From NCBI RefSeq assembly GCF_032362555.1, contig NC_083517.1, forward strand, positions 6,158,001 through 6,222,000: DNA of 64,000 bases, in the 5' to 3' direction. The notes below the pieces were generated by a model that made no database searches, was not told the origin of the DNA, and saw only the letters and a program-made list of their open reading frames with translations. This document shows, piece by piece, positions 20,001 to 27,766 of the stretch (position 1 is the stretch's first letter; every line of letters begins with the position of its first letter). This DNA is from Amyelois transitella (lineage: Eukaryota; Arthropoda; Insecta; Lepidoptera; Pyralidae). Position numbers and translations under genes: made by a program.

Positions 20001-21975
20001 CCGCACATCCACATGATACGTCCATCCAGCTATCTTGGGTGCCAGGTACGATTCTACAACAATATTAAATACTACCCTGATAGTTCCTATTTCATAGGTA
20101 TAGGAAATACACCTTATGTGGTCTTCGGAGCGAAACAGAAATTGTATCTACGTTACATTCTTCTTATCTCCGAAATGGCCCTGGTGGTACACCTGAGGAA
20201 GTGTAACCACCAAGTATCGTATACATCTCTATTCCGTTTCTGTTCTACTTTAATAAATACTACTCGTAATCTATGCATTAGTCTTTAAATCAAATCGTAG
20301 ATTTTAATAAGGAACCTAAATATCTGTCATAAGTAAATTGAAAAATCTAACAATCTAGGCAACCTTTGGCGTTGATTTTGATGTACAGGACACAACGGTC
20401 CGGAGGTAGAGTACACAGTGTGGTATCGTGAGCGCCATGCGCACGAGTGGCGGACAATGAAGATCCTCTCGCGCGGCGTCACAGAAGCTACTCTTGTGGG
20501 ACTTCAGCCTGGGAAGCAGCACGAGCTGAGGGTGCTAGCTAGCGACCAGCTGGGCGATGGTCTCTTCAGCAAACCCATTTTTGTTTGGACTACAGGTACG
20601 TGATGCTAAGATTAAAATTTTGGATGATTAAAGTAAAAAAAGAGAGACTTGAAGAGACTTACTAAAGCCAAAACTACAAATGCTACAGTGAAGCGTTTGT
20701 GGTAATGGCTTATGTAAGAGTTACTAATACTCATGTGTACTTCGGTATTCACCTTCATGGTTATGAAGATATTCTAGTATGAAGGTATACGAAAGTATTA
20801 CGAAAAAGTTCAGTACAAGTAATTTATTTACAATTTTAGAACAAGAACACCCTGAAGAAAGCGCTACAATTTTTCCACTGGCATCAGAAGCACCGGATAT
20901 GCCGGTAGAAGCGGGTGCGGCGGCGTCTGCCCCTCCTGGTGGAGAACTAGAGGTGATCTATAAAACTGTATAAAATCTTTCAGAAACTGAATAGGCCATG
21001 GAAACATAAATAACCTTGAAAAAACAGTTACCTACTGCTTACGGGTAATGATATCTACGAAAAAAATCCTTGAAATTAATGCATTAAAACATGACCTCGG
21101 ATAAAAAAAGGGTCACTTCAAGTGATGTTTTCATTTTTATGACTATTGTTTTGATTTGGTTATATGTTTTTCTTAATGGTATAGGCAGACGAAGTGAACA
21201 ATGAATTATTAGATATTTGTTACTAGGTGAACGTTCGACTGATTGACGAGGGTGCTTTGATCCGTTGGAGCGGAGCCGAAGCCGGTGTCGCCGGGGGCTG
21301 CTCCGTGCGTTGGTACGAGGGCTCCGCCCCTGGTGAACGTCTACTGCAGTCTGTGCAAGCACAACACGACTACCTTCTCGGTTAGCATATTATCCTGGTA
21401 CCGGGGGGTTTATTCAAAAACGTTGACAAGACATTTATGTCAAAATTATCTTCTTTAGAGATATATCTAAGTATAATATCTCTAAAGAATAATATAATAC
21501 TCTATCTCTGATGATAACCGACTAAATACCGATGAGAGGGATGATAAGACAAATGCAAGTGTAGCATGCCGATGGAAGGCGAGGTACGATAGATAAGACT
21601 AAGTTCGTACTTAAGATCTCATTTTAGATTTTAATTTGTGATTAATTTACCAAAATTTAGGTACTCTATTAACTGTGGTAGTGCTTATTGAATTAAAAGT
21701 TTTCAAGGCACACTTGAGCCGTAATGATTTATTTTCTTATTTCAGTAAATAGCGTGGAGGAGGGCGTGCTATACTGGGCACGCGTAGATTGTGGTGGAAC
21801 ACGCGGAGGCGCATCTCTACGAGTTCCTGAGTTTTCACGCATGCGCGGCGTTGCAGGGGGTTGCGCGGCCGCCGCACTCATTTTAGCCGCCGCCGCTGCA
21901 GCTATCTATTTTTTTCGTCATCGTTTATTTCCTCGCCGCGCACCACCACCACTGCCAAGCAAACGCGTTCGCTGA
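2091..21975 (+). CDS. bdl: Borderless-like Ig/FN3 transmembrane cell-adhesion protein
   Basis: Eleven exons join in phase: 2091-2261, 16871-17108, 17870-17972, 18274-18452, 19022-19212, 19314-19532, 19817-20045, 20389-20595, 20840-20952, 21227-21380, 21746-21975 (2034 nt, 677 aa). ATG 2091 is the first ATG and opens a signal peptide ([16 protein letters not shown]). Four Ig domains follow, with cysteine pairs at NCHLD/YRCRV, FECQP/FQCRV, LDCHF/YSCTP and MPCSV/YVCAV. Then come one clear FN3 domain ([21 protein letters not shown]), a second divergent FN3, an Ala-rich membrane helix (about 636-658) and a 19-residue tail with a PPPLP proline motif. The Ig1 motifs [16 protein letters not shown] and [19 protein letters not shown] are those of the Turtle/Borderless family. 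Turtle has five Ig domains and the four here match Borderless, known in flies as a homophilic adhesion molecule in axon and glia patterning and a Turtle partner. The very short tail is notable. Polyadenylation signal AATAAA at 22221-22226. Confidence 0.85.
2383..2631 (-). repeat. SINE-like family A, diverged copy
   Basis: The minus strand reads from a degraded GTGCC head at 2631 to the tail near 2383. The typical blocks are all present but mutated: CTGTCTACCC tail region, CAACCTGCCACTATTTG and CATGTAAGTATGTCGTACAAGG. It is older than the 1300 copy. Confidence 0.7.
3940..4000. repeat. Perfect 27-bp inverted repeat (hairpin, 7-nt loop)
   Basis: The left arm 3940-3966 (CCGATAGAAAAGCGACTTTA...) is an exact reverse complement of the right arm 3974-4000. 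The loop is GCTCTAA. The absence of mismatches suggests a recent origin or selection. Confidence 0.9.
4005..4130 (+). repeat. Dispersed repeat family D, copy 1
   Basis: It shares CTCCATCGG, TTGTCGTTGAAATACCAAAT and TTTTTGGTTYGAGT in the same order with 42090-42215. It adjoins the 27-bp hairpin. Class unknown; it looks like the untranslated end of a retroelement. Confidence 0.5.
4363..4606 (-). repeat. tRNA-derived SINE (family T)
   Basis: On the minus strand from 4606 the head reads GGCCTCTGTGGCGCAGCGGT... and shows an A box (TGGCGCAGCGG) and a B box (GGTTCGAATCC) about 40 nt apart, as in a tRNA. An unrelated body follows, ending in an AT-rich tail (TTTATTTATTTA). It is not a functional tRNA gene because it lacks a matching acceptor stem. 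Related pieces lie at 51723-51830 and 53702-53860. Confidence 0.8.
4669..4755 (-). repeat. Second tRNA-like SINE head
   Basis: The minus strand reads GTCTCGATGGTCCAGTGGTT followed by a B-box-like AAGTTCGAGCC. This is a different tRNA ancestor from the neighbour at 4363-4606. Only the head is recognisable. Confidence 0.6.
4779..5021 (-). repeat. SINE-like family A, joined to repeat B
   Basis: An intact-looking copy with its CATACATA tail at the left and the head (GTACCGTGTGGTTCCCGGCA on the minus strand) at the right. It abuts repeat B, as the 16.6-kb copy does in mirror image. Confidence 0.8.
5025..5495 (-). repeat. Repeat B, copy 1 (about 470 bp)
   Basis: Reverse complement of 16220-16671 across its whole length, sharing blocks such as AAGTTATCGACATTTGAATG, TGATCACAATTATCTCCGAA and AGTAAAAATATTTTGTCTGT. 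It is non-coding. A shorter piece of the same repeat lies at 4258-4360. Confidence 0.8.
6175..6190 (+). repeat. Fragment of SINE-like family A head
   Basis: Only GTGCCGTGTGGTTCC remains, followed by unrelated sequence. Sixteen bases make this marginal, but the match is exact. Confidence 0.4.
8060..8345 (+). repeat. tRNA-derived SINE family C, degraded copy
   Basis: Blocks ACCGTGAGGGAAAATCGTGA, AACCTGCATCTAGGCAACTG, GATCTAATA and AAAACCTGGCTTACCC follow the order of the better copies at 18.6 and 52.8 kb. It is heavily mutated. Confidence 0.6.
8855..9125. repeat. Left terminal and subterminal repeats of the Harbinger element
   Basis: After the terminal repeat comes a CCGGGCGGTAAAATCGAATA motif at about 8897, repeated at about 9007 and each time followed by ATGTTCGGGAA. 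Short GCCG/CGGC words pack the interval. Such subterminal copies are typical transposase-binding sites; here that is inference. Confidence 0.75.
9147..11271 (+). CDS. HARBI1-like DDE transposase
   Basis: Two exons: 9147-9596 and 10459-11271 (donor GTAAGA, acceptor TTTCAG, phase 0), giving 420 aa. The upstream in-frame codon at 9138 is GTG, so ATG 9147 is the start. Residues 1-150 hold the helical region of this family ([39 protein letters not shown]). Exon 2 opens [18 protein letters not shown], a hallmark HARBI1 motif. The catalytic acids are D179 (ALDGKH), D266 (IITDNAF) and E304 (RMVESTFGI), the order expected of a DDE nuclease. It should cut and paste the surrounding element in the nucleus with the MADF partner. 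Length equals that of active relatives. Polyadenylation signal AATAAA at 11328-11333. Its intron contains the last exon of the opposite-strand partner gene. Confidence 0.92.
9922..13698 (-). CDS. Transposon-encoded MADF/Myb-like DNA-binding partner protein
   Basis: Minus-strand exons 13698-13363 and 10410-9922 join in phase 0 (donor GTAAGT, acceptor TTTCAG) to give 274 aa. An in-frame ATG at 13746 would add 16 hydrophobic residues; 13698 is preferred because the MADF domain starts at once ([19 protein letters not shown]). Residues 1-100 form a MADF domain: [19 protein letters not shown], then the [17 protein letters not shown] helix and [10 protein letters not shown]. The C-terminal exon ([17 protein letters not shown]...[13 protein letters not shown]) matches the C-terminal helices of MADF proteins carried by Harbinger elements. 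In this superfamily a Myb/SANT/MADF protein helps transposase enter the nucleus and bind transposon ends. The intron (10411-13362) contains transposase exon 2 in antisense plus the Helitron insertion. Confidence 0.85.
11328..11333 (+). terminator. Polyadenylation signal of the Harbinger transposase gene
   Basis: AATAAA lies 57 nt after the transposase stop codon and just before the Helitron insertion boundary. The insertion therefore did not separate the gene from its 3' processing signal. Confidence 0.6.
11753..12045 (-). pseudogene. Helitron helicase (Pif1-like) C-terminal fragment
   Basis: The minus strand encodes [11 protein letters not shown], then after a frame change at about 11973 [38 protein letters not shown] and [15 protein letters not shown] followed by a stop. 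The motifs FALTINKSQ and QLYVALSRV are helicase motifs V and VI at the end of the Helitron Rep-helicase. The Rep nuclease and the front of the helicase are missing, replaced at 12043 by the tandem repeats. Confidence 0.85.
12043..12583. repeat. Three tandem copies of a 180-bp unit
   Basis: Units begin GCATGTTAAGCCGATTTTAA at 12045, 12224 and 12405 (periods 179 and 181). Each ends ATCTGTCGTTCCATACTATA...TTTAATAAAAA. They differ by a few substitutions and A-tract lengths. The array directly abuts the broken helicase. Confidence 0.92.
12664..12748 (-). repeat. tRNA-like SINE head inside the Helitron
   Basis: The minus strand shows an A-box-like TAGCTCAGTGGTAAATGCC and a B-box-like GGTTCGATCC, spaced as in a tRNA though with extra bases. 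It is not a functional tRNA because the acceptor stem is not complementary. Confidence 0.55.
13131..13240 (-). mobile_element. Second Helitron-type 3' end, head-to-tail with the first
   Basis: The minus strand ends GCGGGCGAAGACACGGGGCG...AAGCTAG at 13131, a Helitron 3' hairpin plus CTAG. The next base starts the neighbouring element's 5' TC (13130). About 110 bp of the older element is recognisable. Confidence 0.65.
13790..14064. repeat. Right terminal and subterminal repeats of the Harbinger element
   Basis: The block GAATGAACTAC...CCCGATCGGCACAAGCCGAA occurs at about 13806 and 13936. It is followed by the terminal inverted repeat ending at 14064. The GCCGA/TCGGC words mirror the left end. 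Confidence 0.75.
14068..16190. other. Intron 1 stretch with no recognised feature
   Basis: AT-rich intron DNA between the Harbinger element and repeat B. No exon-like, repeat-family or RNA signal was recognised. The only notable texture is slightly GC-richer sequence around 15790-15980. Confidence 0.5.
16197..16671 (+). repeat. Repeat B, copy 2, joined to family A
   Basis: Reverse-complement partner of 5025-5495 in this window, followed directly by a family A head at 16672. The same B-A junction in both copies shows the two spread as one unit. Confidence 0.8.
16672..16792 (+). repeat. SINE-like family A, 3'-truncated by a Helitron end
   Basis: It runs from TGTGGTTCCCGGCACCAATA to AGGCGATGG and then stops, replaced by the Helitron tail. 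The missing half should have continued with the CAACCTGTCACTATTTG block. Confidence 0.75.
16793..16827 (+). mobile_element. Helitron-type 3' terminus
   Basis: ACGCGGACGAAGTCGCGGGT forms a GC-rich hairpin and is followed by AACAGCTAGT, the CTAG-T Helitron end. It lies 44 bp before borderless-like exon 2. Confidence 0.65.
17429..17580 (+). pseudogene. Decayed duplicate of borderless-like exon 2
   Basis: The segment repeats exon 2 (16945-17085) in order: GTAGAGTGAGGCGTGTG, GAGATGG, GGCTGGGCTYRGGC, then TACCGYTGYCGRGTCGC, AATAGAACKCC and CAGAGAGGAACAAYGGCA. About 30 bp of the middle is replaced and the frame is broken, with no clear splice sites. It would have encoded the second half of Ig domain 1, including the YRCRV cysteine motif. 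It is a dead tandem exon, not used in the in-phase model. Confidence 0.85.
18545..18855 (+). repeat. tRNA-derived SINE family C in borderless-like intron 4
   Basis: A B-box-like GGTTTCAATCC lies near 18561. Then follow GATGCTCTTACGGTGAGAGA, AACATCGTGAGGAAACCTG, GATCCAATACGGGTTAGGTT and CTCTCCAGAGTGGTGAGGA. The chance open frames across it are not genes. Confidence 0.75.
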
Positions 21976-22555
21976 GGTCCACCCATCAAAACCGCTCAAC
22001 AACTGATTGGGTCTCTTATCGTAGCCTTAAGAAACAACGTACACTGTCAATACTTACCTGAAGTCAGTGTTATTGGTATAAGGTCGCAGTGGGATTTGAA
22101 TCCGAATGCCTCTCACTTACGAGTTGGCCGTCTACTTTACAGGCAGGAAAGGTTATCTGTATATATTAGGTATAAAATTAGAAGTAAGCAGAAGTTGAAA
22201 TTCATGTAAAGTTTCGATACAATAAAATAAATTAACTGAAATCGAGCTTCATCATATGAACCGAAAATATTTTTTTTTATCTTACTATCTAGGTAGACTT
22301 ATTTCTTACTTAGGGTATTGTAGTTAGGTAGGAACTTGAATGGCTTGATACCGTAGCATACTTTTTTATTTCATGTGTATACCTATCTATTTATTTATTA
22401 TCTGTTAAAGAAATTAATAAAAACATAAGCCAGTAAGTACTTATCTTGTTTTATTTATTCGACCTTAGAGACGAGGACTGTCTACAGAAAACTAACATGT
22501 TAATTCTAACCTGGCGTTTTAGTCTAAGTTAATGCTGTATTCCTAATGCAAAATG

Positions 22556-22772
22556 TGCTTTTTTATTTTATTGGTGACATCTTTACGCCACAAGTCACAA
22601 CAACCAATCACGTGATGCTATCAGTCAATAACAGATAAAAGTCTAAATCGCGCAAGCAAAGATTTCACGAATTGGAGCATATAGGTATACAGCCTCCGTC
22701 ATCTTTCACAAAGTCGTCGGAGCCGCGGTTCCCCAGGCATGACACCTATCCTGGCGGAAGATCGATCCCAAT
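22556..22772 (+). repeat. Dispersed repeat family E, copy 1
   Basis: Shares ACGCCACAAGTCA, TGCTATCAGTCAA, CGCGCAAGCAAAGATT and GTCGGAGCCGCGGTTCCCCA with the reverse complement of 39101-39330. It is non-coding and its class is unknown. Confidence 0.8.
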
Positions 22773-22982
22773 TCATCGACCCCGTAAAAATTTATTTACC
22801 AAAAAAAAAAAACGAAATATTTGTGTTTTTGTATGTTTGTATCGAATCAACTTTAAAACTACATACTGGACTGATTTTTACGACATTTGGGAACTCCGGA
22901 ATTTCCCACAAAAAAGTGCAAAAGTAAGTTCATATAAAGTTAAAATAAAAAAACCTTCACGAATGAAGTTTGACGTTGATGT

Positions 22983-23246
22983 GTGCCGTGTGGTTCCCGG
23001 CACCAAAAGAAAAAAAGGTCCACTCCATCTCTTTCCCATGAATGTGGTAAAAGGCGACTAGGGAATAGGCTTACCTATAGGTAAACTTGGGATTCTTCTT
23101 TTAGGCGATATATGTACTAGCAACCAGTCACTACTTGAATCATAATTATATCATAATGCCAAACAGCTATACGTGACCTATCAGTCTCTTTAAGAAAGTT
23201 GGCTCTGTTAATCCCGCAAGGTATATAGACGTAACTATATGTATGT
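22983..23246 (+). repeat. SINE-like family A, near full length
   Basis: Runs from GTGCCGTGTGGTTCCCGGCA to a TATATGTATGT tail, with all internal blocks in order. No clear target duplication was found. Confidence 0.8.
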
Positions 23247-23562
23247 TTACTTGACTTCAAAACTATCGGTCCATGGTCCATCTCCAGACTAATGCTATTC
23301 AACGCGAAAGTCTGTCTGCCTGATTTACTTTCTCAATTAAACCTCATTTTTTTGACTGTTAAAACGGAAAAAAAATTACATTGCCATGCGTCAGTTAAAA
23401 TCAATGTCAGGAATTAATGACAGTGACGGCCGATTGACATTAGATACCTATTCCGATGATGTGTTTTGAGGTTTTTTTCTGTCGCTGCAAATTGAAATAA
23501 AAAGGCTACTATTTTAATTAGTTTATTGAAATTAATTTAATTGTTGCCTAAATTTGATTAAA

Positions 23563-26193
23563 ATGACTACTTTTGATGCAAAATATGATGTAAGTATCGG
23601 TTCAAATTTTCCTTTTGTTACAAGGCAAGCGTTTTTTCCTCTTTCTTGAAATATTTTTCATTGTTTTGTTTACTTGTGTTTTAGTTATTTATGTGTTTAA
23701 AACATATTCGAATGACTCGCCGCAGCAGAATCATCATGACCACAACAACAATAACTTCACAACGAAATCTTACAGGCCCAACTGCCCATCAGTGGTCAAA
23801 CACATTATGTTTCTTTACAGATGTATCCAGCAGGGGATGTTGGGGTTGTGGAGGGTGAAATGAATATACCAAATCGTGGAGTACCATCCGGAGACTCCAT
23901 GGAATTTAACACGTTAGATGAGCCTATCAAAGAGACTTTTGTAAGTTAATGATTGTTATAATTAAAAATTGGGAACTAGCTGGTTAAAAGAAGAAAAATA
24001 CATAAATTTAAAAGCTCCCCATTTATCAATACCTTTTGTAAAAAAATATTTGACAAATGGTTAAACACATGACATAAATATTGTGATTGTAATTAAGATG
24101 TAGGTATTCCGCATATAAGTTTATGATTAGACATTTCATCGCTTTCTATTTTTTTATAGTTATGTATAGACATAACTTTTTAATAGGAATAGTGTTAGAT
24201 AATTTTATTTATATTAGTTATTTTTCATTTTAGATGCGAGACCTCAGAGCAGTGGGCAACAAGTTTTATCATGTCCTCATCCCTAGAGAAAAAACTAGTT
24301 TACTCAAAGAATGTGAGTTTTTTTAGTTTATGATACTTAATGTATGTCATTTTTTAAAAAGGCCTTGTGTACCTCATTAGACAAAGACCTGATTTTATGC
24401 ATGTGTTTATGTAGAATAGATAAAACAATTTTTTTTAATTTAATTTTCTTATTATCCTGTAAGAAATAAAAGTCCGTATTTCTTATCATTAAATACATAA
24501 GATGGTTTTAAATAGTTATAATAAGAAATTTGATTTCAATATTTCAATAAATGAATTTTCCAAAAGTAAAATAAAATGAATAATTTATTTAAATGATATT
24601 TGCATTTTTCTCCAAGATATCTACTTTGTATGCAGGAGACTTTTTTAAGCATTGCAAAATAATGAAATGCTCTCAAAATTTGGGTCAATTCTTTAGGAAT
24701 ATATTATCGTATTTGAAACTTTTATACACAAACAACATAGCCATCATGATATAGCCATAACTTAAGCATTAATGTACATCACTATTCTATCACATTTATT
24801 ACAATAAATAGGAGTGTGGGTATAATTTGCCTAAATGCTTTTTTAAAATTAAATTGGTTGTATGACTGCACAAACAGTCTCGAAGTATATAAAACTTAAC
24901 ATTAAAAATTATTCAGAGAAGGGATAGTCAAATGTAATTATTTTAAGGTGTTGTGCACAGTTTTTGATTGTGCGACATGGTTTTGTCATGTGGAGAGGCT
25001 GAATGAAAGCAGATTGGATATGCAAAAATATAAGGTGAAGAATGTTGCTGGAAAGGTTGAAGGCAGATTAATATAATAAGGTTTATCATTTTTTTTTGTA
25101 AATTGACCTTGCCTGTTCATATATTTCAGGGGATCTCTGGGGCCCTTTGCTATTGTGCACATTGATGGCTACCTTCCTGCAAGGCTCAAAGGATCACCTG
25201 GACAACACAAATGATGGAGGTCCTGAGTTTGCAGAAGTATTTGTCCTTGTCTGGATTGGGGCAGCCATAGTCACATTAAATTGTAAATTGCTTGGTGGCA
25301 ATATGTAAGTAGATCCATACTATAACTTACTAATATTAATATTAGAAACAAGTTAGTAGTCTGATTTTTTGTTACCACTTTCCAGTAAAAACACCAAACC
25401 AATCTTCATGAAATTTTGGGAACATATTGTGTGAAGTAATGAGAAGGACATAAAGTCCAGGTATTAAAGTCTGCTAATACCCCAGTTGCATCAATGCCTG
25501 AAGTTTGCTGTGTGTGTGGTATTTGGTAAAGATTCCATTATTATTCTTGTTTTCAGCTCATTTTTCCAGTCAGTATGCGTGCTTGGCTACTGCCTGTTCC
25601 CGATCGCGCTCGCGCTGATCATCTGCCGCCTCATTCTCTTCTCCACTCAGACCACATTCCTTTTCTTCCTGAGGCTCGTTATATCTATGGGAGGTTTCAT
25701 GTGGGCTACATTTGGTAAGTCTTTGTTATTGGAAAAAAAGTTATTTTCTACTCATTTATGATTCTGATCCGATTTTAGTTAAAATATGAAATGTATAAAG
25801 AAATTATAAAAACAGTAAATCGTAAATCCATTACAATGCCTCTTGTGCAAATCTGCAGAACTACAACGTAGTCAATACAATGTGTAGTTGTATGTCCACT
25901 CCTTATAAGTTCTGAAAAATTATTTGATGGCGCTGTCGATAGACTACTGCAGTCCGGTCTATATAAATTGACGGCAATTTCGGGTCCTTTGAGAATTGGG
26001 ATACCAAACGCGAAGGAATCTTGCTAAAACTTTTATATATATGTAGTTAGGTTTTATATGAGGTAACATTTCAGCGGCGACCAAATTCCTTGGTGACAGT
26101 CAACCCGCCGGGAGGAAAGCGCTGGCGGTGTACCCCATATGTCTGTTCTACTTCATCCTGTCGTGGCTAGTCGTGTCGCACAGCAACGTCTAA
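23563..26193 (+). CDS. Yipf6: Yip1-domain family member 6 (YIPF6), Golgi membrane protein
   Basis: Six exons join in phase: 23563-23589, 23821-23940, 24234-24312, 25130-25304, 25557-25714, 26075-26193 (678 nt, 225 aa). Residues 1-80 are cytosolic and end in DLRAVGNKFYHVLIPREK, a signature of YIPF6. The W-D-L-W-G-P motif then opens the membrane domain. About five hydrophobic segments follow (GPLLLCTLMATFLQG, EVFVLVWIGAAIVTLNCKLLGG, FFQSVCVLGYCLFPIALALI, FFLRLVISMGGFMWATF, ALAVYPICLFYFILSWLVV). The family cycles between endoplasmic reticulum and Golgi and binds Rab-type GTPases through the membrane domain. Exon 1 codes only nine residues (MTTFDAKYD); an in-frame ATG opens exon 2, so a shorter form is possible. 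Polyadenylation signal AATAAA at 26828. The gene converges on the TPS gene. Confidence 0.93.
24460..24970 (+). repeat. YIPF6 intron 3 segment duplicated downstream of the gene
   Basis: About 500 bp here matches 27077-27590 in the same orientation, with shared blocks TTCAATAAATGAATTT, CATCACTATTCTATCACATT and TAAATTGGTTGTATGACTGC. Divergence is moderate, with small indels. Confidence 0.9.
24965..25077 (+). pseudogene. LINE reverse-transcriptase C-terminal relic in YIPF6 intron 3
   Basis: The frame reads WFCHVERLNESRLDMQKYK...VAGKVEGRL and aligns with the WFGHVERMNESRLTKQIY motif of the LINE fragment at 37313-37909. It is a short, old piece at the right edge of the duplicated intron segment. 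Confidence 0.75.
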
Positions 26194-27766
26194 ACGCACC
26201 ATGTGAAAGTCATATACTTTGTGATACGAACTCTAGTTATAATATGTGAATGAGTGTGTAAATTGGTGTTTAAAGTTGAAGTCATTATATCTTTATAGTA
26301 CAGTATTGTTTTCCAGGTAATTATAGGCTACACTTAAAATTTATGAGATCCTCGTATGATTTCTCATTGACTATGTTGTGGAGGTGAATACGGAAAATAA
26401 CCCAGTTTGCGTCATGGTTTTTGTATTGGCGAAATTGCTTATTCATGAAGTCACCTCTCTGTTCCTACATAAAGAAGGCAAGGATGCCGCATGTTAAAGG
26501 GTCAGGTAACTATGGGCCTGTGGTGTTCAGTGTATGGCTAGAGCGGCCACTGGGTCACCAACAATCAACTGGCATGCTCGACTCAGGCACACCTTGCAAC
26601 TTAGAGGGCTATTTAAAGACGGGTTGAGACTGATCCCATAGAGACAAAATTGACAATGCAAATATTTTCATCCCTTTGAAGTAGAAACGTACAATTATTT
26701 AGGCTAAACGAATTCGTGACTTGTATTTATTTATTGTTAAGGCACAACATTCCCCGTATAAAATGTATTTTTCAATAAGATATTTTCTTAGGATTAATGA
26801 CTTTTGTATATAGGTATTTATCATATCAATAAAAAAAAATCTGTTATATAGTATTTTATTTCTTTTACATAAAATTCAGGTAAAACATTCAATATGGATC
26901 TAAAAATACGCCATTGATATAATTCGAGATAGGGTTTTTCAGTGCACGTCGGACAATAGAATAGTCACCATCTAGACTAGTTTCTTCATCGATTGTAGAG
27001 TATTTTGTCTTTATATTCTACACCGTGAATCTACACTTTACTTGAGTTACGTGTAAGCATAATTATTTTTTATTTCATGTAAGAAATAGTCTATAAACAA
27101 AACAGTTAAATATTAAATAGTTATAGCTATAAAGAATTTGATTTCAATATATCAATAAATGAATTTCCCAAAGTAAAATAAAATCAATAATTTAGTTAAA
27201 TTATAATGTGAATTTTTCTCCAATATACTTTGTAAGCAGGAGACGTTAAGCATTGCAAAAAAATTAAATGCTCCTAAAATTTTGGTCAATTCTTTAAGAA
27301 TATATTATCGTATATGAAACTTTTATACACAAATAACATAGACATCGTGATATAGCCATAACTTAAACATTAATTGTACATCACTATTCTATCACATTTA
27401 TTACAATAAATAGGTATGTGGGTATAATTTGCCCAAATGCTTTTTTAAAATTAAATTGGTTGTATGACTGCACAAAAAGGTCTCGAAGTCATTTATAAAA
27501 CTTAACAAAATATTATTCATAGTATCATAGGGTAGTCAAATGTAATTAATTATATTAAGGTGGTGTGCACAGTGTTTGGTTGTGCGTCATAAAGGTACAC
27601 TACTCGGTGCTCTTTTCTTTTTAACACCTGAACTTTTTCAGTTACTAAATACGCAAAAGCTTGTTTTTTCGCACATAAAGAGCATATACCTTTAAGTTGG
27701 ATTTCAAAATGAAATTCTAATTAACTTAAGCTATGATCAACAGAATCATTAAACCAAAGTCCAGTT
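26194..27766. other. Convergent 3' region between YIPF6 and TPS
   Basis: Contains the YIPF6 3' UTR up to the AATAAA at 26828, the second copy of the duplicated intron segment (27077-27590), and sequence presumed to be the TPS 3' UTR. No other gene was recognised. Confidence 0.6.
27077..27590 (+). repeat. Downstream copy of the YIPF6 intron 3 segment
   Basis: Same orientation and order as 24460-24970, about 2.6 kb away. It contains no coding exon of YIPF6. Confidence 0.9.

Larger units (their letters stand above)
21976..23562. other. Intergenic: borderless-like 3' UTR and repeats before YIPF6
   Basis: AATAAA signals lie at 22221 and near 22417. A tRNA-like SINE fragment is at about 22080-22140 (minus, B box GGATTCAAATCC), family E at 22556-22772 and family A at 22983-23246. 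The remaining 300 bp before ATG 23563 is AT-rich and should hold the YIPF6 promoter, though no core motif was recognised. Confidence 0.55.

Noticed and set aside
22672..23061. 129-codon plus-strand open frame
   Set aside because: It spans repeat family E, an A-rich tract and family A, so it is a chimera of repeats and not a gene.
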